NCBI GenBank assembly: GCA_964019165.1 | Contig: OZ025271.1 | Location: 12,317,759-12,381,758 of the forward strand | Direction of reading: 5' to 3' | DNA length: 64,000 nucleotides | DNA from: Mastigias papua | Taxonomy: Eukaryota; Cnidaria; Scyphozoa; Rhizostomeae; Mastigiidae | Shown here: piece by piece, positions 46,708-59,324 of the stretch | Layout of the letters: each line of letters begins with the position of its first letter | Position numbering within the stretch: position 1 is the first letter of the stretch | The notes under the pieces: generated by a model | Seen by the model: the letters and a program-made list of their open reading frames with translations, nothing else | Databases searched by the model: none | What the model was told of the DNA's origin: nothing | Translations under genes and position numbers: made by a program

Positions 46708-46826
46708 ATAAGCCCCCACCTCCAAATAAGCCCCCCTTGAATAAGCCCCACCTAAAAAATCATTTTTGCAAATAAGCGCCCCTTTCGAATAAGTCCCCAT
46801 GGGGGCTTATTCGAGGGAAGCATAAT
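46708..46826. repeat. AATAAGCCCC repeat family fragment with inverted end
   Basis: Several GAATAAGCCCC units in one orientation are followed by GGGGGCTTATTCGAGG in the other, giving a small palindrome. Another such piece is at about 47062-47130, and related ends occur at 1.6, 11.57, 16.2 and 61.0 kb. Confidence 0.6.
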
Positions 46827-47618
46827 TATAGAATAATATCATATGTCAAGAAGTCCTCACAAGACAATAGCTGTACAGTATTACTTCCTTTGAATGGAGG
46901 CAAAAGAGGAGAGAGAAACGTGACTTTTGTGATAATAGAAACATTATAATGTTTGTTAAATCTTCACAAAACACTCTGTAACTCTTTTAACGATATCATT
47001 TTCTCTACTTAGAAGCTCAAAATTTAGTTCATTGAAAACTTATGTTGTTTTTTAAGTCCCTCTACTTGAATAAGCCCTCACTCAAAAATTCATTTTTGCA
47101 AATCAGCCCCAGGGGCTTATTCGAGGATTTACGGTATGCACGTATTTTTTTATATGAAACTAAAGTCCAGTGCTGGTAGGCAGTTTCTTAAATTTTCTGG
47201 CCATTTTACTATCAAAAGATTCTTACATCTTTCCTAAATTTCCTAGGTAATGAATTTTCTTAGTGAAGCCCAAGGAGAGCAGAGATTTCTGCCTCCTCTC
47301 CATCACGCTTTTGGCAAAAGAACATACATGTACTTCATGAAGAGGGCATTGCTTGCGCATTCAAATTCGAGGTTAACAGGAATAGACAGCCTATTGAACT
47401 TTCCTGTCTTGTCAACTGTAATCGATTTTCAATTTTAAAATAGAGCCCTAACACAGTGATCAAGGAATTTTGTTTTCCTAGAATGACCAACTCCATTGAG
47501 ATCTGTAAACAGTTAAGCTCATTGAACTTAAATGCCAAGTTGAAGTCAAAACAAATTATCAAATGGAAAAGTCTTGTGTGTGAAATTTACTGAGAATGAA
47601 AGCAAACGGCGTATTGAG

Positions 47619-48098
47619 GGCCTGATTATATGGAGAGAAAGTGCCCTGCTTTGCCGGGAAGAGATAAATTTTCACCTACTATGGGGAAAGTGTCTATTGA
47701 GAATACATGAGGAAAATCATCCCGGCAAAGAGGGACAAATGTGGATGTATTTGGCGACAAAACTTTTGTTTAACTTAAAGTTAAAGTGTGTTGTCAAATT
47801 TATGCATTCTTTATGTCGCGTGATTAATATACGTGTGTTCTCTCTCAGACTTTGACCCAGCTTGCAGGGATGTTTCAATTACGCGTATATGGACAAAAAA
47901 CGACTCGCCTTGCTGGGATCCCGGTTAAACAAAGGTGAGATCCTGCCTCTAAAAATTGTCCCCCCATGGCCTAGACGAAATAGAGACCTCAAATAATTGC
48001 AAACTGTTTTCAACAAGAGCTTCACCAGAACAAGTGGATCCCGGGTAAAACGTCCCGTCGTGGCAAAATGGGATAATGTTCTCCATATAATCAGGCCT
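47619..48098. mobile_element. MITE-like element with GGCCTGATTATATGGAGA ends
   Basis: The 18-bp inverted ends at 47619-47636 and 48080-48097 match exactly. The interior includes TGGGATCCCGG and CCCGGGAT motifs and no transposase. The target duplication is not resolved. Confidence 0.65.
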
Positions 48099-48289
48099 TT
48101 AGCACAGTATTGCAATATACAATGATGTTCAATTTCAAGACTGTTTTTGACAGTCAACTTGGAAAATTCATACTGCAAATTATAAAAGTTTTTTAGCTCT
48201 TTTCAGTTTGGGTGGGTAGGGTTGTTTCTTAACTTTCCAAAATTTGAGCCTACCGTATCTTATCACCTGTTTCTTATAAAACAAAATGG

Positions 48290-48720
48290 CCTGTACTCCA
48301 TTTAGTTTCTCAAATAAATGCAAAAAATATACTTTTCCGATAAGAACAATTGCAAAAACAGTTGAACCTAAACTTATCGAAGAACTTAGAAAATTAAATT
48401 ATCTTATTGTTATGAAACAAGACTATAACTTTACAATGCAGATGGGATCAAAACGTCCACGGGTCTGAATGAGCCATTGAATATGAGTTGAAAAGAATTG
48501 TATGATTTCAAACACAAAAGTGAATTACTTCCCAGTGCAACTTCTACTCAAATTGGCCAAGAGAAATGTCACCCACTAAGAGCGTCACCAAATACAATTG
48601 TGATGACAATGGCTTTATATACGCAATCTCACAATTTCTACTGTTTTCGTCGATCGCAAATGTTCATTGCACCAAGGATAATCAAAAACTGCCTGCGCTT
48701 ACAAGAATATCCCCTTTAAT
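48290..48720 (+). repeat. Diverged duplicated module, copy A (partner about 50390-50800)
   Basis: The two segments align through AGTTTCTCAAATA, AAAAA(A/T)TA, TTGAGCC/TTGAACC, TTTACAATGCAG, GGTCTGAATG/GGATCTGAATG, AAATGTCACC/AAATGTAACA and further bases. Copy A has an open frame at 48286-48468 with KTVEPKLIEELRKLNYLIVM; copy B matches it as TFEPEIIK. This could be a relic of a duplicated gene or an old transposon. I do not recognise the product. Confidence 0.5.
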
Positions 48721-50389
48721 GGATTCAAAAAGCTTGTAAATGTAATGAACACCTTTAAAACTTCACAGTTAAGCTACTATCCTCTCATATGAATGTTTTA
48801 TAGCCGCAAACATGATCAAAAAGGATAAACAAACTACATGAAATGGCTCTTAGGTTTACATATAAATATAGGGTGTCAACTTCCTAACAACTGCTGATTA
48901 AAAATAAATCCGTAAAATGATGTAATCTGTAATCCGTAATCATTAAAAACACCCATGATATTCAAAAATTTACGAAGGAAATAAACTCATAGAGATTAAA
49001 CTCCTGGGACCGCAGATTTCACACGATTTTTATTGATAACTTAGTATTTTTGTGGCTTCTGTAGGTAGTTGGTTTTAATTAGTTTTTGCAAAGAGACCTT
49101 CAATTGTTGCGAAGAGGAATTTATAAACCTCGCCACTTTGTGACTAAACTTTATGCGAGCTGTAAAAGGGACAGATAAACAACAACTAAGTGGAAACTCT
49201 CTGATTAATGCAGGCAGTGACTTAGTCAGGAAGGGGGGTGGAATCAAGAATTCTGCATGTCCACCATATGTCCCTGGAGATCTGTCTAGGATGTTGTAGA
49301 ACTAATGAGGGAGAAGGGCTTAAACATATTTCTTTGGTCAGTGATGCAGTATGGCTGACATAGACAATGCCCAACACATAAACATCTCATTAATAACTCA
49401 ATGTTTATGAAGATTATGAAATGGAAGAGAGAAGATGGAATGAGCTTTGTTGCTCATATTTGCTCTTGTTGTTGAAGAAAGTAATCTAGAAAGCCCCTAT
49501 CTCAACCTTCATACAAATATCTGGGTCGATGCAACTCTTCCTGCGACAATAGAATCTTGCGAAAGGTGTCGAAAGAAAATTGTAAGTGGTAATAGTTAGT
49601 TACGAGCTAAAACAAATTAAGAGCAGCAATATGAATGACAATCTTAATGTAATCAGCAGTAACGAAGACATTTCCTTCTCCATCGAGTTGCGAATTTTGA
49701 AACACCAGCTTGCAATTGACCAAAAATATTGTTTATATGTTATTTATTTAATATCTAATGACGAATATAAAAGTGGTTTCTCTTTTTTCTTTGGTGCGAT
49801 TTAACATTATAGAGTGCTAGTGTGAAAACAAGTATGAAATTCTGTTCCATTTACGAAAAAAGGAATGTAATTGTTTTTCCAAGAGCCTGAGAGAGGTCGT
49901 TCACAACAATTCTCCGGCCTATACCCAAAGTACCCTTAAGTCAACAGGAACTGCCACTGAATGCAAGAATGAAACTAAGAAACACAACTTCTCAACACCT
50001 CGTTGTTTGAAACATAGCCATAAAGGTACACAAGAAGCCCATGTACGATGGTATGGACTTTGGCTATCTATTCAACATTGGCCTAGCAATTAACTCTTTT
50101 TATTAAAGACACGCCTGATCTTTCCCCATCTTATTCAAAAGTGCAAATGATAATTGATCAAAGTGTGTCTTTAACCGCCGTTTTGTCCTTTCCTTATTCA
50201 CCGCCTGACATGAATGTGAGAGGTCAGAATAGGTGCGATAAAGACAGACTCAAAACCTATGTGATTTACTGCATACGTAATTTATGGATGACCATGAAGC
50301 AAATTTTCATAAATGTCTTAATCAGCATCAGTATTTCTTGCTTTTTTGACAAATGCAGCCAAGCCAAACGTCTTAAAAGTTGTATACTG
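48721..50389. other. No gene seen
   Basis: Short frames only; nothing with recognisable motifs or splice structure. Confidence 0.5.
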
Positions 50390-50800
50390 TATGTAGTTTC
50401 TCAAATACGTACAAAAAATTACTCATGAAATAAAAGGAATTCTAAGAACATTTGAGCCTGAAATTATTAAAAAATCAAGAACCTCGAGCCGCAGCAAAAA
50501 TCACCTGGCTATTATAAAGTAGGGTTATAGGTTTACAATGCAGCTGTGTCCAACAAACCCATGGATCTGAATGGGTTGAAAAGAATATTATGATTACATA
50601 TACAGAACAAAACTATGTCTCATTAGAGGTTCCACTCAAATGGGCCAAAAGAAATGTAACAAAGTACAAGCGTCTCCAAATGCCATTGTGAATGCCAATG
50701 ACCTTACATACACACTCTCACTTTTTCTACAGCTTTCATTGATTTTAGATATTCTTGGAAAGACAAAGATCCAAATGAAGATGAACATATATCCTTCTGT
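50390..50800 (+). repeat. Diverged duplicated module, copy B
   Basis: After TTATAG at about 50530 a plus-strand frame of 60 codons reads HGSEWVEKNIMITYTEQNYV, SLEVPLKWAKRN then VTKYKRLQMPL and a stop. The equivalent of copy A is broken by stops. The frame looks protein-like but belongs to no family I can name. Confidence 0.45.
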
Positions 50801-51253
50801 TCAAGTCTACAAATGCGCAACCCAGTGTCTCCTAAAACTCAATGTGTTTCTTTGACAACAGTACTGCCCATGCAAATCTACACAGGCTACATGAATTAAC
50901 GGCTGTAAATACCGAATTTCGGGAAATAACAATGGATTAAAGTAGCACTTCTTGAAAAATCCGCGTTCAGTTCTTCCATGGTTATTTTTTGAAACTACAG
51001 TTAATAGCACAAACTCCAATAAGCCTTCTCATTCACCAAAGTAAAACACATTAGCGCCATTATGATAGGAATTAGAGCCTAGGCTACTTTTTCCCGCCCT
51101 TTTCTCACACCAAATCACGCAATCAAGGCAAATCTTTAACAGTTGCGAGTCTGCTTTTGAGATGTGCAGTTATCAATAAGTAATAGCAGTAAAATGTCCA
51201 ATGGAAAATTGAATGAAACGAAACAATTTTGTCATGTAGTTATTGACTTTTAG

Positions 51254-51591
51254 CAGAGGACTTAGAAAAAGTGATATTTACATTTGAGGATAATGGAATT
51301 ACTAGCTTAGATGGAAGGACTTTGCTACAAGGAATTCTAAGTAATGGAGCGTTATGCATGGACAATTTTGCGTTTGTTGTATTACGGACTTTCTATAGCT
51401 TAAAAACATTTACACATATTGCAAATGAGGACAATTTTATTGCAGAAACGAATATTGTATTGTTTTTCGCATATTTGGAAAAAATCGATATTGCCAAAAA
51501 GTTGTTTGCATTGTATTCAATATGGATTTATTATTGCTGTTTAATCACATTGGATATATTCAAATATACAAAGCATATCAAGGAGATGTAA
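51254..51591 (+). CDS. Unassigned plus-strand frame, possibly a terminal exon
   Basis: After ACTTTTAG (51253) a frame of about 112 codons is open to a stop at 51591. It contains EDLEKVIFTFEDNGITSLDG, LLQGILSNGALCMDNFAFVV and, further on, EDNFIAETNIVLFFAYLEKI followed by DIAKKL. The pattern of helices with L..L...G.L..DN..F...LL..I is faintly like a death-effector or related death-fold domain, which would be interesting 1.3 kb from an NLR exon on the opposite strand. The match is weak, there is no partner exon, and the frame may be accidental. Confidence 0.2.
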
Positions 51592-51630
51592 GTTTTGAAG
51601 TGATGTTGTTTTCTTACATAACATGTAGAC

Positions 51631-51784
51631 CAGGGATGTAGGAACCAGGGGGCCAGAGGGACCATGGCCCCTACTTTTTAGCAAACTATGCAAAAGTGCT
51701 ACTTTGAAGCCCAAAATGGGTTTGGTAATGTCCCCCTTTTAGCACTTGCCCCCTCCCACTCCCTAGATGCTTCCTACGTCCCTG
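51631..51784. mobile_element. 154-bp hAT-type MITE with 8-bp target duplication
   Basis: The termini CAGGGATGTAGGAA and (inverted, right) CAGGGACGTAGGAA are flanked by ATGTAGAC (51623-51630) and CTGTAGAC (51785-51792), an 8-bp duplication with one mismatch. CAGGG ends and 8-bp duplications are diagnostic of hAT elements. Confidence 0.8.
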
Positions 51785-51800
51785 CTGTAGACTTAGACTG

Positions 51801-52076
51801 TAGAGTAGCAAAGTGATGACGTCACACACATCTGTTTTAAGAATTTCCATATTCTGACCATATTGAGTAATTGGCTTGGTTCATAGCATTAAGAACCAGG
51901 TTGGAAATAGGAATAGATCATGTAAACTAAACTGGCAATGAACTGCCAAAATCTCCATTGAAATGTATCAAATACAAGTCATTTCAGACTACTTTACAAT
52001 GCTTCATTTGAAAAGGGAGTCAAAATGACCTAGTATCCAAATATGGTCATCTGTGACGTCACAGCTTACTATTCTA
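51801..52076. mobile_element. 276-bp palindromic MITE with TGACGTCAC near both ends
   Basis: The ends TAGAGTAGCAAAGTGATGAC and the inverse of TGTGACGTCAC...TTCTA match with a few mismatches, and CCATATTCTGACCATATT/AATATGGTCA continue the inverted repeat inward. It lies 16 bp from the hAT MITE. No coding sequence. Confidence 0.65.
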
Positions 52077-52922
52077 ATTGCCAATAGTTGAAAAGTGGGT
52101 ACTTCCCCCTGAGTACCCCCACCACTAGAGCCATGTCTACATCCTTACTATACATCTTCCTATTGTCTCTTTTCACCCTTAACAACCACCACATTCCAAA
52201 CACAAACTCTCTTCATACATTACATCAAAAGTCAAACTTAAATCTAATGGGTTTAAAGCTATAAAACACTTCCTAACTACTAAATAACTGTTGTCATTTG
52301 AAAACTAGGAAATCTCAAAGCAACTCTTTCTAAATCCATAATCTCCCCTTTTGAGATCTAATTTGATACAGGCAAAATCCCTAGATTCATATGTATATTC
52401 CAGAAAAACAACCTGTTGCATGTAAAATGTTGGTTGTTTGATGTAAAAATATTTTAATCTATTCAAAACAGCAGGTATTATATTGGAAAATTGATAAATA
52501 TAGTCATTAAGACTATTGTCTAACTTATATACATTGATAAAATAGCCCTTCAGATTTTGTTGAAAGATCACTTGATTGTTGGATATAAATATTGCTCAAA
52601 TTCAAAAACCAAAATCACCTTATAATTCTTGTCCTGTTATAAGTTCCACTTTGTCAATAATCCACTTACTTAAAATTAAACAACACATGAAATCCAAACA
52701 ATTGAATGCAAAAGTTGTTATTTTCCAATAAACCATTTAAATGTTTCACAAACATAATATCAAACTGTATTTCTCTTCTCTGAAATATTTGAATTGTAAT
52801 GTTAATAAAATTATCAAATTACTAATTACCACATATATAATATACCATTTGCATTTAAATTCTTGAAAATGGTAATTTATGAATTAGTAAATAACAAATA
52901 ATTAATTAGTAAATCATCTTAC
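52077..52922. other. No exon recognised 3' of the NACHT exon
   Basis: If the NACHT transcript continues, its next exons would be here on the minus strand, but no leucine-rich repeat or other coding block is recognisable. An 88-codon minus frame at 52305-52571 lacks motifs. Confidence 0.45.
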
Positions 52923-55000
52923 CCTCTTTTCCAAGTTGTGACTCATGTAAGTAGTGCAGTTGTATATGGCCAATTCCTTCATCATTAAATCTCCCTTACA
53001 TTGCCTTTCTTCCATCTTCTCCACCATCCTCTTCCACCATTCAATCTTAATGTCCAGTACTCCTAACCAAAACTCTTCGCATGACATCCCCCAATCGCAC
53101 GCATTCAGAAAACTCTCCTTTGTCTTTATTTGACATCTGACTATGTGCAACAGTTCCAATTGCCGATCATTTGAACATGGTCCATTCAATTCATCATCCA
53201 TGAACTCGCATTCCTCTATGACTACCCATCCACAATACCCTTTCCGCTCTCCTCCTTTGAACTGCTCTCGAATGGCATTCACAGTTGTCTTAATTGTGTT
53301 CATTCCGTGTAACTTGATGACATTACCACCAATGCGAAAACGCTCCTTCACAGTCACTATGTCCAATTGTTCAATCTCATTCACATTGATCTGCCCAAAC
53401 TTAACATTTGCGAATGCCATTCGAATATCGTCCTCCTTCCATCCGCAACTTTCCAAGTGTCTACAAATGAGACAGATATTGTGTGTTGTTACTTCATCTG
53501 AATTAAACCAATCACCATGGCATTTTCTAATAATTGACTTAAGAAACTCCTTATCACTAACATTCTTATTTAAAAACAAAGTAATAATTTCAAATGATCT
53601 ACTTAATGTAGTATCATCATCCAACTCACACTCATTTAACAATTCAATTACATCATCTAATAATTGTTTCTCATTTACTTCTTGTTTTAATCGTACAACA
53701 TTCTTCAACATTTCTTTAATTATTCCTTCATATGAAAATCCTGACAATAAACGACATGCAAATGAGACAACTTCAATAAACCCTTTTTCCAAATTGTCCT
53801 TTATAATTTCCAATAAATTCTTCATGCCTTTTTTACATATGTAAAGGGCTGAGAGAAATTCCATCAGTGATAAATGTTTAAATTGATACTTCTCTGTATA
53901 ATTGTCTTTGACATCAACAAACAAACTTTTAATAAATGTCTTCTCTTCATCAGTTCCCCCAAGAGTTGATTCAATGTTTCCTTCAAAAATAATCTTGTTT
54001 TCTTTAAGTAAATTATAACAAAGTTCACACAGGTAGGCCAATGTATTTGAATATTCTGTAAAAACTTGTGAGATTGTACTTATGTCTTGCCCTTTCTGTT
54101 TGTCAACATGTTGTTTCAGCAATAGAAAAACAGTCCAACAATATAATTCAGTGTTGTTGAAAACCGCTTGCCCTTTCATCAAAATGGCCACACAGCAAAG
54201 TGTATTCAGAAACTGTGGCACATTCATGATGGGAAGATAACCCTTTGATGATGTTCTTGCCTTGTTTATATCAACTTTGTGATCTTCACGGGATGAGAAT
54301 TTGTCAACATATTCATCAATTTGATCCTCACTTAGTCCATTAATTTCCACTTTAAACAAACCACCCATTTTCTTATAACCAGTTAGCTTGTGTTCGACGT
54401 GGGGTCTCCCAGTTATTATAACTTTAGCCATACAATAGTTCCCATTAATATTAAGGAGGTCAAAAATGATTGAATCTTTTTCAGTTATGTCATAGAGCTC
54501 ATCAAGGCCATCTACTATAACCAAGACCCCTTCTCCATCTCCAAAATCATAATTAACTTTACTTTTAATAAATTCACCAAGGATTTCATGCTTCTTCAGT
54601 TCGGCCACTTTGTGGTCCTTGAAGTAATTCAAGTCTCTACATTCAAACATGACACACATTTTAAAGTTTTGATAAATGTCGCCATTTGCCCATCCATAAG
54701 TCAACTGTTTGGCAAGAACAGATTTTCCCATTCCCGCAATGCCACGAATAAAAGTTACACGATTATCGTCATCAATTAATCGAGATATTTCAATATCATC
54801 ACCTCTCATACCTTGAACATGTGCAAAATGTTGTCTCGCTTCATCTCTGAAGTTATCCATCGTTGGTAATTCACGGTTTATCTTCAACTTAACGGCAAAT
54901 TTATTGATATCTACTTCTTTCAGCTCTATTCTGTTATTGTTATCTATGCAATGAATTTCATGCATCTTGTACTGTTGTCTGTATTTCTTCTTTATTTCAT
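52923..55000 (-). CDS. NACHT-domain (NLR-family) protein, large exon
   Basis: One minus-strand exon of 2078 nt, open throughout, from a strong acceptor (TTTATCTTTCAG, phase 1) to a GTAAGA donor at 52922; a TGA follows two codons later, so it could also end there (683 residues counted from the first ATG at 54965). Residues from that ATG: Walker A GIAGMGKS at 75-82, Walker B VLVIVDGLDEL at 147-157, sensor-1 KVIITGRP at 181-188, and the NLR winged-helix/HD2 signature YQFKHLSLMEFLSALYI at 360-376. The C-terminal 250 residues have irregular repeats with E.FW...L.I...W-like spacing rather than clear leucine-rich repeats. NLRs are cytosolic innate sensors that oligomerise on ATP binding. The effector domain must lie in upstream exons not identified here. 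No stops or damage, so probably functional. Confidence 0.9.
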
Positions 55001-58000
55001 CTGAAAGATAAATACAATTTAGAAACCATTAAATAAGCAACAGAACTATATTTAAGAATTCATATAGATTAAGACAGAACAAAGGGTCGCATTTGAGGGG
55101 CAGAACAATATGAAACATTCAATGAGTCATTTGATAACGTCGCAAAAATGAATATTTTGAAAGTAGTGAATTAAGTTAAAGCCGGAAAACTCACTGGAAA
55201 ATACTTAGTTTATCAACAAGACAACCAGGGGTGCCAAGGCCAATTAGAGCAAGGGGGATAAAAATTAAGAATGGACATCTTCAGTGTCTGGGCGTCTTTA
55301 CCCCTTAAGAAAGAGGGCATGCTACCTGCCATGAATAAAACATAATTATGCAAAAGTAGGAGGCGATGTTTGTGAAATCCATTACGTTTCATTAAGTCCT
55401 CCAAAACTACGCTTCATTAACCACAAGTTTATCGATATAAAAAATTTCGAAGAAAATGACTTACTCTTGGGTGCCTACTTACTAGGGGTGGGAATAAAAG
55501 GGAGAAGGGTTTTGAATTAATGGGGAATTTGAAATTTCTGGAGAATTGAGTTAGCACAGAGGGGGTCACATTTATGGAACAACATGATTAAATGAATTAA
55601 AAACTTATCTTAAATTTGCCCCTAGCAAGTATGGCTTCAATATTTTCATGCAATGAGTAACAAATAAAATAAACAGCTCTTGCCAACAGGAATTATTCCT
55701 GATTCAGTTACCATATGCAATAATTCTTTCGGGATTAATTGCGTGCATAGGGGTCTCAATAACGGCAGCAAATGAGTTGTGCATTGTTCAAAACATAATT
55801 AGCTGGTTGATGGCAATTAGGCACCAAAGCATAATATCTACTCAGTGAATATTGCTGTTTGGTTATTTGCAAGCATTGTATGGGGTTTATATGTTGTGTT
55901 CTTGTCATAGTTAAATAAAACTGTATCTAGTCATTATATAACATTGTCTTCTTAAGGACACGTTTATCTCCTTTGGCCTAAACGACGGTGAGAACGGAGG
56001 CACTGTCAATTATGTCACAAAGTCAGGCACTGCAAAATATAACAATGTCCTGAAAGAAATGACAATTTAATGCACAAAGATGAATCCTTGTAGAGTATTG
56101 ATTGGATGGGAACTTTGCCCAAAAAAGTAAGGCTTGTTGGCCAACAAAGATCTTATATCAATATGATATTTAACATCATATGTAATATTTTCTGGCCCAT
56201 TTGGATGGTCTGATAACAACGAAAAATAAGTAACATAAAATTGATCTTTATCGTTATTTTCCATCCACTTCTCAAAACAATATCTATTCCTGCTCTATTG
56301 GCATAAAAGGTTTGCTATAATAGAGAAGATTGCAAGAATATCAGAAGTAACCTTGATTTGGTCGAGAAGTATCACTGTGCAGGCAAGGCCCATCTGGGCC
56401 AGTGTAAAGATATGGCGAATGGTGTGATGTCCTGAAATTTCTATATACTATATGTGTAATGCCAATTACTGGGTCGCTGCACATTACAGATTAATAAATA
56501 TTTATAAACAAGAAATAACGATGTTGGTATTATCAATTGCTTTGGGTTTAACTACAAAACTAGTCAATGATGATGGAGATGGGATTAATGGCCTATCAAA
56601 TGATAGCCAAAACATTCTCAATTGAAATGGTAAAATCCTCAAGTATGTATGAATTTGTAAGTTTTGCGCACTTATTACATCTCACATTACATATTACATC
56701 TTACTTAAAATCAGATGTCTTGAATCTGTAGATATCTGACACCCATTTACACTGCTTCATTTTTCTACAAAAACGGAGATAAAAGTATTCGTTCTTATGT
56801 GTTCACATTGCTTACAAAAACGAAAGAAACACTATCTGTTTTTATGGCTTTAATCTGTTCACACTGTTGCGCTTTTGTGAGATCACACTGAAGTGGTGCC
56901 ATTGAGTACGTATTCTGTGTTGTTGCTATAGCAGCGTTTTTTTATAAATTTTTGCACGTTCACACTGAACCATAGCGTTTTCAAAAGCCTCCGTTTGTGT
57001 AAATATCCAATTTGAAGAGCGTTTTCGACCGCCTCTGTTTTTGTGACTTTTTTCTGCTGAGTAGTGTCAACGGTATCACAAAAATGGAAATTATTTCTCT
57101 CCATTCTCGTACAAAGATGGAGCAGTATGACAGGGGTACTTGTAAAATTTCATATATTCTAATGATATAGGAAGCAAACAAATGCGTACTTATCATTATG
57201 AATCATGTCTGTGTCAAAACGTGTATTAGTACATTTCATGACGGACAGAGAAACTAGGATAGGAGATTATGCCTATGTGGTAAAGCATGTTTGATAAAAC
57301 AAGAGAGGCAATTAAAACTATTCTTGACCTTAAATTACACAATGTAAACAGAAATGCATGGTAATAAGAAAATAACAGATCAGTGAAAAAGTAAAGTCGT
57401 TTGAGCGTTATGCTCAGTTTCCAATTAATTTTTGAAGCAACGGAGAGGCAAAATGATGCGTCTTCCATACTTTCAATCCATCACATTATAAAATCTTTGA
57501 TAAAATATTGATATGCTTTTCCAAACCATATGACAGCATTCAGTGGAAAACATTAATTGAAATTAGTATATTTCAAGATCCTGTATGGCACTTAAGGAGG
57601 TTCTTTGAGGAATACGGAATATGGAACAATGATCAGGCAGCAATGGACACAAAAACGGGGCTTGAATTTCAAGCACAACTTAAGCAAAGCTCATCAGATT
57701 TCTCGTGTATTCAATTACAGTCATCCCGCACTATAAACTTATGTATGTTTTATGGTCGGGCTGTTTCGTTGGCGTGTTTAGATGTTTCGTTTTATAACTT
57801 CACAGATATCCCTTTATAGTACTCTACTCACTTCAGGGAGGTTGTTTTGAGTATGATAGTTTAAACACAAGAGAAATGTGAACAATGATCTACGACTGTC
57901 TACGAAAGTGTAAAGTGTGGTGTAAGGCTTTAAATCCGTAAAAATATGCATGTTTACTTTCACGAGAAATTCGTCTACCAAAAAGTGCTTGACTACTCAA

Positions 58001-59324
58001 AAAGCTAGGATTGGTGGATACTGGATTTCTGGGACTAAAAGAGCCAATAAAGTCAAATAAATTCAATATTCCAATGTTTTTGCAAGCCTGCCATCTCCTT
58101 CAACTTTCAATTAATTTGCATAGAGTTCTTATGCTAATCCAAATTTTCAAATGTTACTCACATGTAGTACCTGTCTGTCTATAGAACACTGTAGCAATAC
58201 AAAAACCTCAAACAGTCTTAAGGCAAAAGTCCTAAGAAATTGATAGTAACGAAATCATAACAAACGTATTGAACCACAAAATTCTCGTATTAAAAAATGT
58301 CTCTAATATTTAAACAAAACATATGGCTTACACCTCTGTGCATATGTTCTATTCTGGGTCATTTTAATGCATAGCCCACGGCGATAAATGACAGACTACA
58401 ATTAACCTACTTAAAATATACTTAGAATAGCTGTCTAATAATTATACATTGATCTATAAGGAGCCTAGCTTAAGAACTAGTTGAAAACTAGGACAATTAT
58501 AGGACAGAATACATAAACAGACTACACATTTCTGGGACAATTATGAGAAAGAACAAATTGTATAAAAAGACGTTTAAATCAATGATTCACTTTGAACCAA
58601 TGATGCGCAGGTGACCATCCCCTTATTGCACATACAACTGTAAACTGTAAACTTAACGAGAAAGAGCGTGCAAAATGTGTCATATACTTTCTTGCCAACT
58701 CACTTCAAAATAATGAAACAGAACAAATTGTATCAAAAGAGATAGATTCACTGTGAGCCAATGATGCGCAGTTAACCATGACCTGATTGCACATACAATT
58801 TTAAACTGCGAACTTAAAGAGAAAGCGCACCCCACTTGGGTCATTCAATTTCTTGCAAATGTTGCTTTTAACACAAATGTCAGCTTTATAAAGTTGAAAC
58901 GTTGAGGAGTGATGGCTTTGGATTTAATATAAAGGCATTTAAAGCACAAATTATACGTTTGTCCAAACTCAAACTAATATTGCTAGTTGAGTAAGTAAAA
59001 GTGAGAGATATGATCACTTAAAAAACACTCTAGATCAATTATCACATGTAGATATTCTGAAAGATGTATCTAAAAGGAATTAGGATTGCAAGAGTACATG
59101 AAAGCGAATAACAAGCGACAGCAGCAACATGGAAAATCAGTAGGTATTAGTAGAATTTTTGAATAGACCTATGGTGAAGAGTATTTATTAAAAGTGTGAT
59201 CTCAAAACGCCAATGAATAGAATGAAATTCATTTGACATGTGGCTGTGGTGGAACGTGCCTAAAATGAGCTGGCTGTCAAAAATTGAAGACATGTCCATT
59301 GGTTTACAGATTAATGTGGTGTCA
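55001..59324. other. No supported gene; expected position of upstream NLR exons
   Basis: The NACHT exon needs an upstream exon ending in phase 1, but I find no death-fold or other effector domain on the minus strand here. Around 56740-57080 is a degenerate inverted-repeat region (GTTCACACTGAACC, GCGTTTTCAAAAGC and their inverses) that looks like a MITE. A CAATTAGGCACCAAAG end at about 55808 resembles one end of the 18188-18549 family. Confidence 0.45.
58551..58870. repeat. Tandem duplication, 170-bp unit, two diverged copies
   Basis: Both units start GAACAAATTGTAT and share ATTCACT-T-A-CCAATGATGCGCAG and TTGCACATACAA with many substitutions between them. Confidence 0.75.

Larger units (their letters stand above)
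44441..47618. other. No supported gene; microsatellite and repeat fragments
   Basis: It contains an (ATCA)n tract, CTTATTCGAGGG repeat fragments and a segment near 45480-45540 (GCGCCATTATGAT, TTAGAGCC, AGGCTACTTTT) repeated at 51050-51095. Short minus-strand frames (45545-45823, 45865-46050) contain no recognisable domain. Confidence 0.5.

Noticed and set aside
53143..53844. 233-codon plus-strand frame
   Set aside because: Antisense shadow of the NACHT exon, which has clear conserved motifs on the minus strand.
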